64,000 nucleotides of DNA, taken from Lutibacter flavus (GTDB taxonomy: Bacteria > Bacteroidota > Bacteroidia > Flavobacteriales > Flavobacteriaceae). This document shows, piece after piece, positions 42,667 to 51,530 of this stretch. A program made the position numbers and the translations under genes. The DNA is taken from positions 111,001 through 175,000 of the forward strand of contig NZ_FZNX01000007.1 of NCBI RefSeq assembly GCF_900188355.1, given 5' to 3'. The first letter of the stretch is position 1. Each line of letters starts with the position of its first letter. Below the pieces are notes generated by a model. That model had not been told where the DNA came from. It saw nothing but the letters and a program-made list of their open reading frames with translations, and made no database searches.

Positions 42667-44853
42667 ATGGCAACATTAAGGTTTAGTGCAATTCAACTTG
42701 CTCAAAGTAGAAAGCCAATAGAGATATTCGAACCAAAAAAGCGTTCAGAAATATTTGGTAAAAATGTGTTTAATGAAAACACAATGCGCCAATATTTAAC
42801 GACTAACGCTTTTGATGGCGTTATGAGCTCAATTTTAAATGGGAAAAAAATTGATCGTAAAATTGCTGATCAAGTAGCTGCATCAATGAAAGAATGGGCC
42901 TTATCAAAAGGAGTAACACATTACACCCATTGGTTCCAACCATTAACAGGAGCTACTGCAGAAAAACACGATGCTTTTTTTGAGACTATAGGAGGGGGAA
43001 TGGCTATTGAAAAATTTGGAGGTAGTCAACTAGTGCAACAAGAACCAGATGCTTCAAGTTTCCCACATGGTGGAATTAGAAATACTTTTGAAGCACGTGG
43101 TTACACGGCTTGGGACCCTACATCACCGGCATATATTTATGGTACAACACTTTGTATTCCAACTATATTTGTTTCTTATACAGGAGAAGCATTAGATTAT
43201 AAAACACCCTTACTAAGGGCTTTGCATGCAATAGATGATGCAGCAACAGCAGTATGTAAATATTTTGATAAAAATGTTAAAAAAGTGACGTCTTCATTGG
43301 GATGGGAGCAAGAATATTTTTTAATCGATAAAGCTTTAGCGGCAAGCAGACCAGATATTACAATAACAGGTAGAACTTTATTAGGGCATTCACCAGCTAA
43401 AGGACAACAATTAGATGACCATTATTTTGGTTCAATACCAAGTAGAGCATTTAGTTTTATGCGTGATTTGGAGACGGAATGTATGTATTTGGGTATTCCA
43501 GTTAAAACCCGTCATAATGAAGTAGCTCCAAATCAATTTGAATTGGCACCTATTTATGAAGAGGCAAATTTAGCCGTAGACCATAATTCATTATTAATGG
43601 ATATTATGGGTCGTGTTGCAATGCGCCATGATTTTAAGGTCTTATTGCATGAAAAACCTTTTGCGGGTGTTAACGGTTCCGGAAAGCATAACAACTGGTC
43701 TTTATCAACAGATACAGGTATTAATTTATTGGGACCAGGAAAAACCCCAATGAGCAATCTTCAATTTTTAACTTTTTTTATCAATACAATTAAGGCAGTT
43801 TATAAAAATGAAGAATTATTAAGAGCTGCAATAGCATCAGCAAGTAACGATCATAGACTTGGTGCAAATGAAGCTCCACCTGCAATTATGTCTATATTTA
43901 TTGGTGAACAATTGACTAATGTATTAGAAGAGCTAGAAGGAGTTACAAAAGGAAAATTGTCGCCTGAAGAAAAAACAGATCTTAAATTGAACGTGGTTGG
44001 TAAAATTCCTGATGTATTGTTAGATAATACAGACAGAAATAGAACTTCTCCCTTCGCATTTACAGGTAATAAATTTGAATTTAGAGCTGTTGGATCAACC
44101 GCAAATTGCGCAAATCCAATGACCGTTTTAAATACAATAGTAGCAAAACAATTAAAAGATTTTAAAATAGAAGTTGATGCTTTAATTGAAGACAAAGATT
44201 TAAAAAAGGATGAAGCCATATTTAATGTGTTGAGAGAATATATTAAATCTTCACGTAATATTTTATTTGAAGGAAATGGTTATGGAGTTGAATGGGAGAA
44301 AGAAGCTAAAAAAAGAGGATTAAGTAATAATAAAACAACACCTGAAGCTCTAAAAGCTAAAGTATCTAAAAAGTCTATAGAGATTTTTGAAGAAATGAAT
44401 GTAATGAGCAAGAAAGAAACAGAGGCTCGTTACGAAATTGAAATGGAAGATTACACCATGAGAATTCAAATAGAATCGCGTGTTTTGGGTGATATTGCAG
44501 GAAATCATGTAGTGCCAACAGCTGTTCGTTATCAAAATATGTTAATCAAAAATGTAACAGGTTTAAAGGAAATATTTGGAAGCGATTTTGAAAAACATGC
44601 AAAAGAGCAAATTAAACTTATAAAAGGTATATCAGCTCATATTGAAGCTATTCATGAGAAAGTTGACGCTATGATTGACGCCAGGAAGAAAGCCAATAAA
44701 TTGGATAATATAGAAACAAAGGCTAAAGAATATTGTAAAAATGTAAAGCCATTTTTAGATGCGATTAGGTACCATTGCGATAAGTTAGAATTAATGGTTG
44801 ATGATGAAATATGGCCATTAACAAAGTATAGAGAGTTACTTTTTATTAGATAA
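42667..44853 (+). CDS. glnN: Glutamine synthetase type III (GSIII)
   Basis: 728 residues from Met 42667, the usual size for GSIII (about 725-730). The start MATLRFSAIQLAQSRKP is typical. GSIII motifs are present: GGSQLVQQEPDASSFPHGG, LGWEQEYFLID, KTRHNEVAPNQFELAPIYEE, FAGVNGSGKHNNWSL and NRTSPFAFTGNKFEFRAVGS. It forms a double-hexamer enzyme that makes glutamine and is often nitrogen-regulated in Bacteroidota. Having GSII and GSIII back to back suggests alternative use according to nitrogen supply. Confidence 0.97.
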   Translation: MATLRFSAIQLAQSRKPIEIFEPKKRSEIFGKNVFNENTMRQYLTTNAFDGVMSSILNGKKIDRKIADQVAASMKEWALSKGVTHYTHWFQPLTGATAEKHDAFFETIGGGMAIEKFGGSQLVQQEPDASSFPHGGIRNTFEARGYTAWDPTSPAYIYGTTLCIPTIFVSYTGEALDYKTPLLRALHAIDDAATAVCKYFDKNVKKVTSSLGWEQEYFLIDKALAASRPDITITGRTLLGHSPAKGQQLDDHYFGSIPSRAFSFMRDLETECMYLGIPVKTRHNEVAPNQFELAPIYEEANLAVDHNSLLMDIMGRVAMRHDFKVLLHEKPFAGVNGSGKHNNWSLSTDTGINLLGPGKTPMSNLQFLTFFINTIKAVYKNEELLRAAIASASNDHRLGANEAPPAIMSIFIGEQLTNVLEELEGVTKGKLSPEEKTDLKLNVVGKIPDVLLDNTDRNRTSPFAFTGNKFEFRAVGSTANCANPMTVLNTIVAKQLKDFKIEVDALIEDKDLKKDEAIFNVLREYIKSSRNILFEGNGYGVEWEKEAKKRGLSNNKTTPEALKAKVSKKSIEIFEEMNVMSKKETEARYEIEMEDYTMRIQIESRVLGDIAGNHVVPTAVRYQNMLIKNVTGLKEIFGSDFEKHAKEQIKLIKGISAHIEAIHEKVDAMIDARKKANKLDNIETKAKEYCKNVKPFLDAIRYHCDKLELMVDDEIWPLTKYRELLFIR

Positions 44854-44864
44854 TAAGTTAAAAC

Positions 44865-44895
44865 TAAAAATCCTGCAATTTGCAGGATTTTTTTG
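44865..44895 (+). terminator. Terminator of the GSIII gene
   Basis: AAAAATCCTGCA and TGCAGGATTTTT pair over 12 bp around the loop ATT, followed by TTTTG. Confidence 0.85.
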
Positions 44896-44956
44896 TTTTA
44901 TACCATTTGTTTATTTAATTAAGTAGTTTGTTGTTAATTACCTAGTGTTAATTGTA

Positions 44957-44964
44957 TATGTAAC
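44957..44964 (+). promoter_or_regulatory. Distal curlin box TATGTAAC, copy A
   Basis: The octamer lies 287 bp upstream of the first curlin ATG. The same octamer in the same orientation lies 300, 300 and 312 bp upstream of the other three. The stretch 44896-45089 is otherwise non-coding and AT-rich. Confidence 0.5.
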
Positions 44965-45090
44965 TTAAGTAACTAAGTATATTCATTATAAATTATTGAA
45001 TATTAAGGAGTTGAGTTGTGTTTTTGATAATTATTATGTTACATTCGTTCGGAAATTATAAATGTTTTGTTTGTAATTTCTGATATATCA

Positions 45091-45130
45091 AAAAAAATTG
45101 TTTAAACCTCACTTTATAAATTTGTAGAAC
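45091..45130 (+). promoter_or_regulatory. Promoter block of curlin A
   Basis: AAAAAAATTG, TTTAAACC, 8 bases, TAAATTTG (45117-45124), TAGAAC. The spacing of TTG to TAAATTTG is 16 bp, fitting a Bacteroidota promoter. The leader to the ATG is about 120 nt. Very similar blocks precede the other three curlin genes. Confidence 0.6.
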
Positions 45131-45243
45131 TATTTTAAGAGTATATTTTAATAATATATACTTTTAGAACAAGCTAATCCTATCTATATATTTTATAATA
45201 AATTTTATTAATTAATTTTTACTAATCATTTAAAATTTTTATT

Positions 45244-46599
45244 ATGAAAAATTTATTTTTAAGTATAGCATTTTTATTTGCTACAAGTATGTTATTTGCT
45301 CAAACAGCATTATTAGATGAAGACTGTGTTGATTGTACTGTGCCTGATGTTCAACAAAGGGATCCAATTTCTCCAATTGATAGAGTGGTATTTCCTGTTG
45401 TACATATTAACACGAGTGTTGCTAAATCATGGGGGAATGAGAACAATATAGAAGTTAATCAAAATGGTGCAGGAAATTATTCTTGGGCTCTTCAAGATAA
45501 TCTTAGCTGGCTGAACAATGCCGAGGTTATACAAAACGGAGTGCAAAACTATTCTTTAGTTAACCAATTGTATTATACATGGCGAAATGACGCTTCTGTA
45601 CTTCAGGATGGGGATCATAATTATTCTAAAATATCTCAGGATTGGGATGATAACGTAGCAAAAGTAGAGCAACGAGGTGATGAAAACCAAGCTGATATAT
45701 ACCAAGATTGGGCTAGGTTTAATGATGCGGCTATTTTTCAAACAGGAGATTTAAATCAAGCATTTCAATTTCAAGGAGGGGAATATTCAACTCTTGGTTA
45801 TAACAAAGCTAGAATAACTCAGACTGGAGATAATAATTATGCAAAGCAATATCAAGAAGTAGATCATAATGAAGTTAGTGTTGTTCAAACAGGTGATGAT
45901 AATAGTTCATTCCAAGAGCAAGATGGTTATCGTAATAAAGCTAATTTTGATCAAACGGGTGATCGTAATTATGTAGGTCAATTTCAAGTGGGAGATGATA
46001 ATATAGCTACAGTTTATGATTGGGGTCAACAAGGTGATGATAACTATGTGATTCAGGATCAAGACGGTGAATGGAATTGGGCTCGCATTCATCAAGCAGG
46101 AGATAGAAATGATTCCTATCAAATACAAAAAGGGAAACGGAACCGTTCTCACGCAGATCAACATGGAAGTGACAATTACATTGATGTATTTCAGGATGGT
46201 AATTTGAATGTTGCTTCTGCTACCCAATTAAGTGGGGATAATAATATTTTATTTCAAAAACAAGTTGGTGATCAAAATTCTGCAAATGCACGCCAATATG
46301 GAAGTAACAATACCTCTACAGAAGACCAAACTTCTTTAATAGGTTATATAGGTGCAAATTTCAACAATACGTCTAATGTTTATCAAAGTGGTAATGATAA
46401 TTTTGCATGTGTAGGCCAAACACAATCATTAATTGGTGTAACTAACTTTAGTGATATAGACCAAATTGGTAATGGAAACGCTGCTGGTGTACACCAAAAT
46501 GCTAGTTTAAATAGTAACTCTAGTATTTTAACTCAAGATGGTAATTTGAATACTGCATGTATTATACAAAATGGGGATACTAGTGTTCTTAACCAATAA
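45244..46599 (+). CDS. Curlin-repeat protein A (CsgA-like major amyloid subunit)
   Basis: 451 residues, three times the size of E. coli CsgA. Signal peptide 1-19 (MKNLFLSIAFLFATSMLFAQ), then a short spacer with CVDC (residues 28-31), then a long array of curlin-type repeats with the pattern QxGxxNxxxxxQ about every 11 residues (22-23 per full turn): VEQRGDENQADIYQ, ITQTGDNNYAKQYQ, VVQTGDDNSSFQEQ. Several C-terminal repeats hold a Cys (FACVGQ, TACIIQ). The stacked Gln/Asn ladders form a beta-solenoid amyloid outside the cell. Pairs with the short partner at 46723. Confidence 0.9.
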   Translation: MKNLFLSIAFLFATSMLFAQTALLDEDCVDCTVPDVQQRDPISPIDRVVFPVVHINTSVAKSWGNENNIEVNQNGAGNYSWALQDNLSWLNNAEVIQNGVQNYSLVNQLYYTWRNDASVLQDGDHNYSKISQDWDDNVAKVEQRGDENQADIYQDWARFNDAAIFQTGDLNQAFQFQGGEYSTLGYNKARITQTGDNNYAKQYQEVDHNEVSVVQTGDDNSSFQEQDGYRNKANFDQTGDRNYVGQFQVGDDNIATVYDWGQQGDDNYVIQDQDGEWNWARIHQAGDRNDSYQIQKGKRNRSHADQHGSDNYIDVFQDGNLNVASATQLSGDNNILFQKQVGDQNSANARQYGSNNTSTEDQTSLIGYIGANFNNTSNVYQSGNDNFACVGQTQSLIGVTNFSDIDQIGNGNAAGVHQNASLNSNSSILTQDGNLNTACIIQNGDTSVLNQ

Positions 46600-46664
46600 A
46601 CTCCTTAAATTATATTTATATAAGGAAAGATGATTTTTTTTCTTATAAATAATCAAGGGAAAAG

Positions 46665-46692
46665 TAACAGGGAGGTTTATCCCTCCCTGTTA
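46665..46692 (+). terminator. Strong intergenic hairpin after curlin A (no U tract)
   Basis: TAACAGGGAGG and CCTCCCTGTTA pair over 11 bp, but no T run follows. So it is more likely a 3'-end stabiliser or partial attenuator between the curlin and its partner than a full terminator. Similar hairpins follow curlins B, C and D. Confidence 0.6.
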
Positions 46693-46722
46693 ATAAATGT
46701 AAATAATTTTAATTGAAACGCC

Positions 46723-47163
46723 ATGAAAAAATCTCAATTTAAAATAACTGTTTTTATAGTATTATTTCTTTTTACTTTTATAAATGTAATTGCTCAACAA
46801 AATAATGAGGATACTTATATTATAAATCAATATTTTCAATTGAATAAAGAGTCTTCTTTGTCTGAAAAAAATGCTAAAACAAATAAACAAGCACAAAGTA
46901 ATTTTATAAGTTTAAACCAAATAGGTAATAATAATGAAATTGATATTAAGCAAAAAGGGAAAGATTCGCAATCTGTAAACCAGGTTGGGAACAAGAATTA
47001 TTATAGCTTTATAAATTATTATAATAATACACCTTCAAATTTCAATATAATTCAGCAGGGAAGTTCCAATGGACTTCAAATCTATGGAGAAAACTCAATA
47101 ATTAAAAACATGAGTGTTGTTCAAAAAACAAATTTTAAAACTTTGATCATTAAAAATTTTTAA
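46723..47163 (+). CDS. Short curlin-like partner A' (CsgB-like)
   Basis: 146 residues. Signal peptide 1-24 (ending NVIAQ), a conserved start of the mature chain EDTYIINQYFQLNKE, three to four curlin-like units (LNQIGNNNEIDIKQKG, VNQVGNKNYYSFINYY, IIQQGSSNGLQIYGEN), and a C-terminal cap SIIKNMSVVQ...LIIKNF. Two paralogues (50770, 52701) share the TYIINQYFQ start and the LQIYG-NS cap. The size and position next to a major subunit suggest a nucleator like CsgB, but that role is inferred. Confidence 0.8.
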   Translation: MKKSQFKITVFIVLFLFTFINVIAQQNNEDTYIINQYFQLNKESSLSEKNAKTNKQAQSNFISLNQIGNNNEIDIKQKGKDSQSVNQVGNKNYYSFINYYNNTPSNFNIIQQGSSNGLQIYGENSIIKNMSVVQKTNFKTLIIKNF

Positions 47164-47280
47164 ATAAAAATTTTTAAACTTTATTTAGTTATTGCAATAG
47201 GGTTTGTTTTTTAAATTTAATGAATCTGTTAATTACTCAAATAATACAGTAAAAGAAGTATTAAACCATATTATTTTTAG

Positions 47281-47351
47281 GAATTCAATAAGGCAACATG
47301 AACTCAATTTGTGCTAATCAAACTGGTGGCATCACAGTTGTGAATCAATAA
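47281..47351 (+). pseudogene. Fossil 3' end of a further curlin gene
   Basis: Frame 47281-47298 reads EFNKAT, and frame 47298-47351 reads MNSICANQTGGITVVNQ then a stop. Both are C-terminal curlin fragments (compare GGFNKATVNQ in curlin D and NTACIIQNGDTSVLNQ in curlin A), joined across a frameshift. A hairpin follows at 47363-47393, just as after the intact curlin genes. Nothing is recognisable in 47164-47280. Confidence 0.55.
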
Positions 47352-47362
47352 TTTATATAAAC

Positions 47363-47393
47363 AAAAAAATGGGAAAGAGCATCTCCCTTTTTT
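47363..47393 (+). terminator. Terminator-like hairpin after the fossil curlin
   Basis: AAAAAAATGGGA and TCTCCCTTTTTT pair with one bulge, followed by TTTTG. It now probably ends the A-A' transcript. Confidence 0.6.
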
Positions 47394-47452
47394 GTTAGAT
47401 ATTATATTAAATATGTATAGTAGTATATTAAATATTAAGTATTTAAAAATTT

Positions 47453-47460
47453 TATGTAAC
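47453..47460 (+). promoter_or_regulatory. Distal curlin box TATGTAAC, copy B
   Basis: 300 bp upstream of the curlin B ATG. The bases after it (CAAAATATC, AGAATAATGA) also resemble those after copy C (AAATATATCAGAG). Confidence 0.5.
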
Positions 47461-47598
47461 CAAAATATCTAAGAATAATGAATATAAATTACTGTTTTTG
47501 TTTGTGTTACGTTTTGAATATGGAAATGTAATTTGTAAATTAGTATAAGAATTTAAGATAGTTATAGTTTTTTAAATTTGATTTGCGCAAAAATCGAA

Positions 47599-47656
47599 TC
47601 CCAGTGTTTTAATCCCTACATTATTTCTTCACCCTCTAAATAAATTTATAGAATTG
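47599..47656 (+). promoter_or_regulatory. Promoter block of curlin B
   Basis: CCCAGTGTTTTAATCCC ... TAAATTTATAGAATTG (47641-47656). The TTTTAATCC element and the TAAATTTA-TAGAAT block match the other curlin promoters, but the gap between them is about 18 bp longer, so a different -33 sequence must be used. Confidence 0.5.
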
Positions 47657-47752
47657 TTTTAAGCATTTTTAATATGCTTTTGAAACAAGTTCAAGTACCC
47701 CTATATATTTATACGAAATTTTATTTAATACATTAATTTAAAAATTTTAATC

Positions 47753-49093
47753 ATGAAAAGAAATTTAATTTTAGGATTTGTGGCATGTTTAATGGCATCG
47801 TCATTAATTTATTCACAATCAAACGTGAGTGATGTTAATTCACAAGGGGAAAATAATGCTTCAACAGTAGAACAACGTGGAAACACAAATAATTCTGATA
47901 TTGATCAAGATGGTTGGTACAATACTGCCAATGTTGATCAAAAGGGACATTTAAATGAAGCAATTGTTGATCAAGTAGGGTCTCATTATAGTACAGCGGA
48001 AATTAAGCAAGTTGCCAATAGAAATTATGCACGTCAAACACAACGTAATTTTTATAATATTGGTAGCATAGACCAAGATGGTAAAGCAAATGAAGCAATT
48101 CAAAATCAATCAGGTGCAAAATGGTATTCCTGGGGAGGTAATAGTGCAACTATTATTCAAAAAGGAAATTCAAACAGAACTGTTCAAGTACAAAAAGCAT
48201 CTAGATTTGGAATTACAAAAAATGTTGCTATCGCTGAACAACACGGAAAAACAAATTACACATTACAACATCAATTTGGAAGTGGAAACATGTCTGATGT
48301 AGACCAACGAGGTACAAATCATGAAGCTTATGAATATCAAGATGGGTATGTAAACAAATCTACAACATCTCAAAAAGGTGGTGGAGAAGAAGGAGAAGAT
48401 GGAGGAGATGATATAGTAGTAATGTCAGATGAAGAAGGTGCAGTAACTGAAGCTCACCAAAGTTATGTATATCAAGATGGATGGGGGAACACCCAAACTA
48501 CTGATCAAAAAGGAAATGGAAATGATGCTTATACAGCTCAATTTGGAATGAAAAATACATCTACTACAGAACAAGTAGGGCATAATGTTTTAAGTTATAC
48601 GTTACAAGTTGGAGCCGGAAATACTGCATTTACAAAGCAAGCTGGTAATGCTAGTTTTAGTACAACTTCACAGTTTGGAAAAGACAATAGTTCTTCAACT
48701 ACTCAAGATAGTAAAACAAACGAAAGTTATGTTTTACAAATAGGAGATGATAATGGGCAAACTACCTTCCAAACAGGTAATTCTAATGTTTCTTGGGAAT
48801 CACAATTTGGAGATGGAAATATTGCTAATACAGAACAACACGGTCATGCTGGTTTGAGCATTACTTTGCAATGTGGAGACGATAATGAAGCTAATACCGA
48901 GCAACATGGTAAATCTAACTATAGTTTCACAATGCAAAAAGGATCGGATAATTATTCATTTGTTACTCAAAAAGGAATGGAAAATACCAGTAATGTTTAC
49001 ATGAATGGATCAGGAATAACTTCAACCGTAAGCCAACACGGAGGTGGAGGAAATGGAAGTGGAAACTGTGGAAATGGTGGTGGAGATCATTAA
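47753..49093 (+). CDS. Curlin-repeat protein B (divergent, no CxxC)
   Basis: 446 residues. Its signal peptide (MKRNLILGFVACLMASSLIY then SQ) differs from those of the other three. A repeat array starts at once (VEQRGNTNNSDIDQDGWYNT). About residues 205-230 are an acidic loop (GGGEEGEDGGDDIVVMSDEE) that interrupts the repeats. The end is rich in Gly (GGGNGSGNCGNGGGDH). It has no CxDC motif and no short partner gene follows. The repeats are regular (TSQFGKDNSSSTTQDSKTNE, LQIGDDNGQTTFQTGNSN). Probably another extracellular amyloid subunit with an exposed charged loop. Confidence 0.87.
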   Translation: MKRNLILGFVACLMASSLIYSQSNVSDVNSQGENNASTVEQRGNTNNSDIDQDGWYNTANVDQKGHLNEAIVDQVGSHYSTAEIKQVANRNYARQTQRNFYNIGSIDQDGKANEAIQNQSGAKWYSWGGNSATIIQKGNSNRTVQVQKASRFGITKNVAIAEQHGKTNYTLQHQFGSGNMSDVDQRGTNHEAYEYQDGYVNKSTTSQKGGGEEGEDGGDDIVVMSDEEGAVTEAHQSYVYQDGWGNTQTTDQKGNGNDAYTAQFGMKNTSTTEQVGHNVLSYTLQVGAGNTAFTKQAGNASFSTTSQFGKDNSSSTTQDSKTNESYVLQIGDDNGQTTFQTGNSNVSWESQFGDGNIANTEQHGHAGLSITLQCGDDNEANTEQHGKSNYSFTMQKGSDNYSFVTQKGMENTSNVYMNGSGITSTVSQHGGGGNGSGNCGNGGGDH

Positions 49094-49181
49094 AATGAGT
49101 ATTCAATTGTATTTAAAATTAACAATTAGAGTGAATTTAGATTAGTTATTCAAATGGAATATTTAATTTAAATAATAAATT

Positions 49182-49215
49182 CAAAAGGGAGTTTTAAAAG
49201 ACTTCCTTTTGTTTT
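49182..49215 (+). terminator. Terminator-like hairpin after curlin B
   Basis: CAAAAGGGAGT and ACTTCCTTTTG pair with one mismatch, then TTTT. The following 49216-49541 is non-coding, with no trace of a short partner gene. Confidence 0.6.
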
Positions 49216-49541
49216 ATCAAATTTCATAAAAAAAGAAACCTTAATTAATAAAAGTAATAAAGTTCATTAAAACATCTTAACACAATTATGTTTAAAATAA
49301 GAAGGTGATTGATGTTTGAAAGTTAAGGAATTTAACAAAATTAAATTAAAACCTTATAAAGGTACTTGTAGAGGATAAATACTATTACAATGTAAATGAA
49401 TAATATATAACAAATGTGGGAATTGTTGTTTTACTAAAAAAAAGAAAAAGGATAAATTAAAAAAATAAAGGAAAAATATCATAAATAAAAATTAATTTTT
49501 CAATTAGCAGCTTTCGGTTTTATAAACTAAGTAATTTGTTT

Positions 49542-49549
49542 TATGTAAC
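49542..49549 (+). promoter_or_regulatory. Distal curlin box TATGTAAC, copy C
   Basis: 300 bp upstream of the curlin C ATG, same strand as the other copies. Confidence 0.5.
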
Positions 49550-49681
49550 AAATATATCAGAGTGGAATCATTCTAAATTACATAAATTATGAGTTTTAAA
49601 ATTTGAAATATGAAGAATTGTACTTAAATTTATATTATAGTTTTACTTCAGTAGATTTCCTCAAATCTATTTGATGGTTAT

Positions 49682-49740
49682 ACCCCACAGTATAAGCCTC
49701 AAAAAAAATGTTTTTAACTTAAATTATAAATTTAAAGAAC
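49682..49740 (+). promoter_or_regulatory. Promoter block of curlin C
   Basis: ACCCCACAGTATAAGCC, AAAAAAAATGTTTTTAAC, TAAATTTA (49727-49734), AAGAAC. The CCACAGTwTAArCC block is shared with curlin D. The leader is about 108 nt. Confidence 0.58.
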
Positions 49741-49841
49741 ATTTTAAGATTTGAATTTGGATGAGATGTCTCCTTAAAATTGTTCATCACCTTGTAATTT
49801 TATAATAAAGTTGTTTAATTGTTAATTTAAAAATTTTTATT

Positions 49842-50705
49842 ATGAAAAAATTATTATTAAGTGTAGCCTTATTATTTGCTACAAGTATGTTATTTGCTCA
49901 AGTTCAAGTTCAAGAGCGACAACAAGAACAAAGACGAGGACCTTGTTTTGATTGTGGAATTGTACAAATACAAGTTCCAGTAATTTTTAGAATGGGAAAT
50001 GTAAGTGATATAGACCAAATGGGAGTTCATAATGTGGGTGACGTTGACCAAACTGGAAATATGAATTATTCAAAAGTTCTTCAAGAAGGAAATTGGAACT
50101 ATGCACGTGTAAATCAATCTGGTTATGGAAACACAGTAAAAGTTGAACAAGATGGAGACCGTAACTGGGATGTTATAAATCAATCTGGTTCCTGGAACTT
50201 TGCTTACCAGGACATAGGAGTTGGTTGGGCAGAAGACAATGTTGCTACTATTAATCAATATGGTCAAAATCATAAAGCTTTTCAAAAAGTTCGTTATGAT
50301 GGTAATAATGCTACTATAAACCAATATAATGGTTTTATGGGTTATGGAGGAAACTATGCTGAACAAGATCAAAGTAGTTTTAATCATGGATTTGGTAGTG
50401 ATGCAATTATTACTCAAACAGGAAGACAAAATGCTGCAAAACAAGTTCAAAGAGGAAGTTTGAATGAAGCTACAGCAACACAATGGGGTAGATGGAATAC
50501 TTCAGTTGAAGAACAAAGTAACCCACAATTCAGTTGGGCGAAAAATATATCTACAGTTTATCAAATGGGTGATTTTAATCTTTCTTGTGTAGATCAAAAC
50601 ACAAATGGAACAGCTAGTAATTTTAGTACTGTAGACCAAATAGGAAGTTTTAACTATGCAACTGTTCATCAAACAGGTGGAATGATGTATCCAATGCCAT
50701 TTTAA
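49842..50705 (+). CDS. Curlin-repeat protein C (CsgA-like)
   Basis: 287 residues. Signal peptide 1-19 (LFATSMLFA), spacer with CFDC (about 35-38), then repeats such as IDQMGVHNVGDVDQTGNMNY, VNQSGYGNTVKVEQDGDRNW and ITQTGRQNAAKQVQRGSLNE. The C-terminal module (STVYQMGDFNLSCVDQ, STVDQIGSFNYATVHQTGG) matches that of curlin A. Closest in signal-peptide DNA to curlin A, so a recent duplicate. Followed by a hairpin and partner C' at 50770. Confidence 0.9.
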   Translation: MKKLLLSVALLFATSMLFAQVQVQERQQEQRRGPCFDCGIVQIQVPVIFRMGNVSDIDQMGVHNVGDVDQTGNMNYSKVLQEGNWNYARVNQSGYGNTVKVEQDGDRNWDVINQSGSWNFAYQDIGVGWAEDNVATINQYGQNHKAFQKVRYDGNNATINQYNGFMGYGGNYAEQDQSSFNHGFGSDAIITQTGRQNAAKQVQRGSLNEATATQWGRWNTSVEEQSNPQFSWAKNISTVYQMGDFNLSCVDQNTNGTASNFSTVDQIGSFNYATVHQTGGMMYPMPF

Positions 50706-50721
50706 AAATTATTTTAACTTT

Positions 50722-50747
50722 AAAAGGGGGATTTAATCCCCCCTTTT
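50722..50747 (+). terminator. Strong hairpin between curlin C and partner C'
   Basis: AAAAGGGGG and CCCCCCTTTT pair around ATTTAAT. It may end most transcripts, with some read-through into C' 22 bp later. Confidence 0.7.
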
Positions 50748-50769
50748 CTCCCCTTAAATTTAGTATATC

Positions 50770-51228
50770 ATGAAAAAGACATTTAAAATATTTCTCGTTT
50801 TTACACTACTAGTTAGTGTTATTTCTTATACGAGCAATGCTCAACAAACAGATGAAAATACCTATATAATTAATCAATATTTTCAAAAGATTAATACAGA
50901 TAATGGTAAAATTGCAAAAGGCGATTTATTTAACCAACAGAATATTAATAGCAAATCAAATTATAATTCTGAAGTTGCCATTTTACAAACAGGTAATTAC
51001 AATAGTGTAAATGTAAAAGCAAACCCAAAGAAATTAGATATAAGCCAAATTGGTAATTCTAATAATTATGAGTTTATAACGTATTATAATTCCAACAAAT
51101 TAAATTTTGAAGCACAGCAAATTGGAAATAACAACCAACTACAGGTTTTTGGGCAGAATTCTATTATTAATAATATGAAAATAGTACAATTCTCAAACAA
51201 CAAAACTATTACTATAACCAACTTTTAG
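50770..51228 (+). CDS. Short curlin-like partner C' (CsgB-like)
   Basis: 152 residues. Signal peptide 1-24 (ending SNAQ), mature start DENTYIINQYFQKINTD, curlin-like units (LQTGNYNSVNVKANPKKLDI, ISQIGNSNNYEFITYY, QQIGNNNQLQVFGQNS), and cap SIINNMKIVQ...TITITNF. It is the most divergent of the three partners. It may act as the nucleator or end-cap for curlin C fibres. Confidence 0.78.
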   Translation: MKKTFKIFLVFTLLVSVISYTSNAQQTDENTYIINQYFQKINTDNGKIAKGDLFNQQNINSKSNYNSEVAILQTGNYNSVNVKANPKKLDISQIGNSNNYEFITYYNSNKLNFEAQQIGNNNQLQVFGQNSIINNMKIVQFSNNKTITITNF

Positions 51229-51273
51229 CAATTTGTTTTAAAAGCTTTATTCCACATTATTTGGATAATTGAC

Positions 51274-51307
51274 CCATAATTTTATTAAAAAATTATGGTT
51301 TTTTTTT
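51274..51307 (+). terminator. Terminator after partner C'
   Basis: CCATAATTTT and AAAATTATGG pair over 10 bp, then TTTTTTTTT. A canonical rho-independent terminator closing the C-C' unit. Confidence 0.85.
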
Positions 51308-51322
51308 ATTAAAACAACGCGC

Positions 51323-51330
51323 TATGTAAC
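51323..51330 (+). promoter_or_regulatory. Distal curlin box TATGTAAC, copy D
   Basis: 312 bp upstream of the curlin D ATG. Here it is directly followed by an inverted copy (TTATGTTACA), giving a short dyad. Confidence 0.5.
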
Positions 51331-51464
51331 TTATGTTACAAAATATGTATTTTATTTAAGAAAGTTTGCATTCTGCATATTTTCAAATGTATTCCTTTCA
51401 TAGTTAAATATATAATTCTAATTTAGACCTGTTTAAATAAAGATAAAGTACTTAGTATTTATTT

Positions 51465-51530
51465 ACCCACAGTTTAAACCCCCCCAAAAAAAATTGTTTT
51501 AATCCCAACGTATTAAATTTATAGAATTAT
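51465..51530 (+). promoter_or_regulatory. Promoter block of curlin D
   Basis: ACCCACAGTTTAAACC, C run, AAAAAAAATTGTTTTAATCC, TAAATTTA (51514-51521), TAGAAT. TTG to TAAATTTA is 17 bp. The leader is about 114 nt. This promoter also drives csgE, csgF and csgG if read-through past the hairpin at 52657 occurs. Confidence 0.6.

Noticed and set aside
43554..44535. Several minus-strand frames over 60 codons
   Set aside because: Antisense shadows of the GSIII gene.
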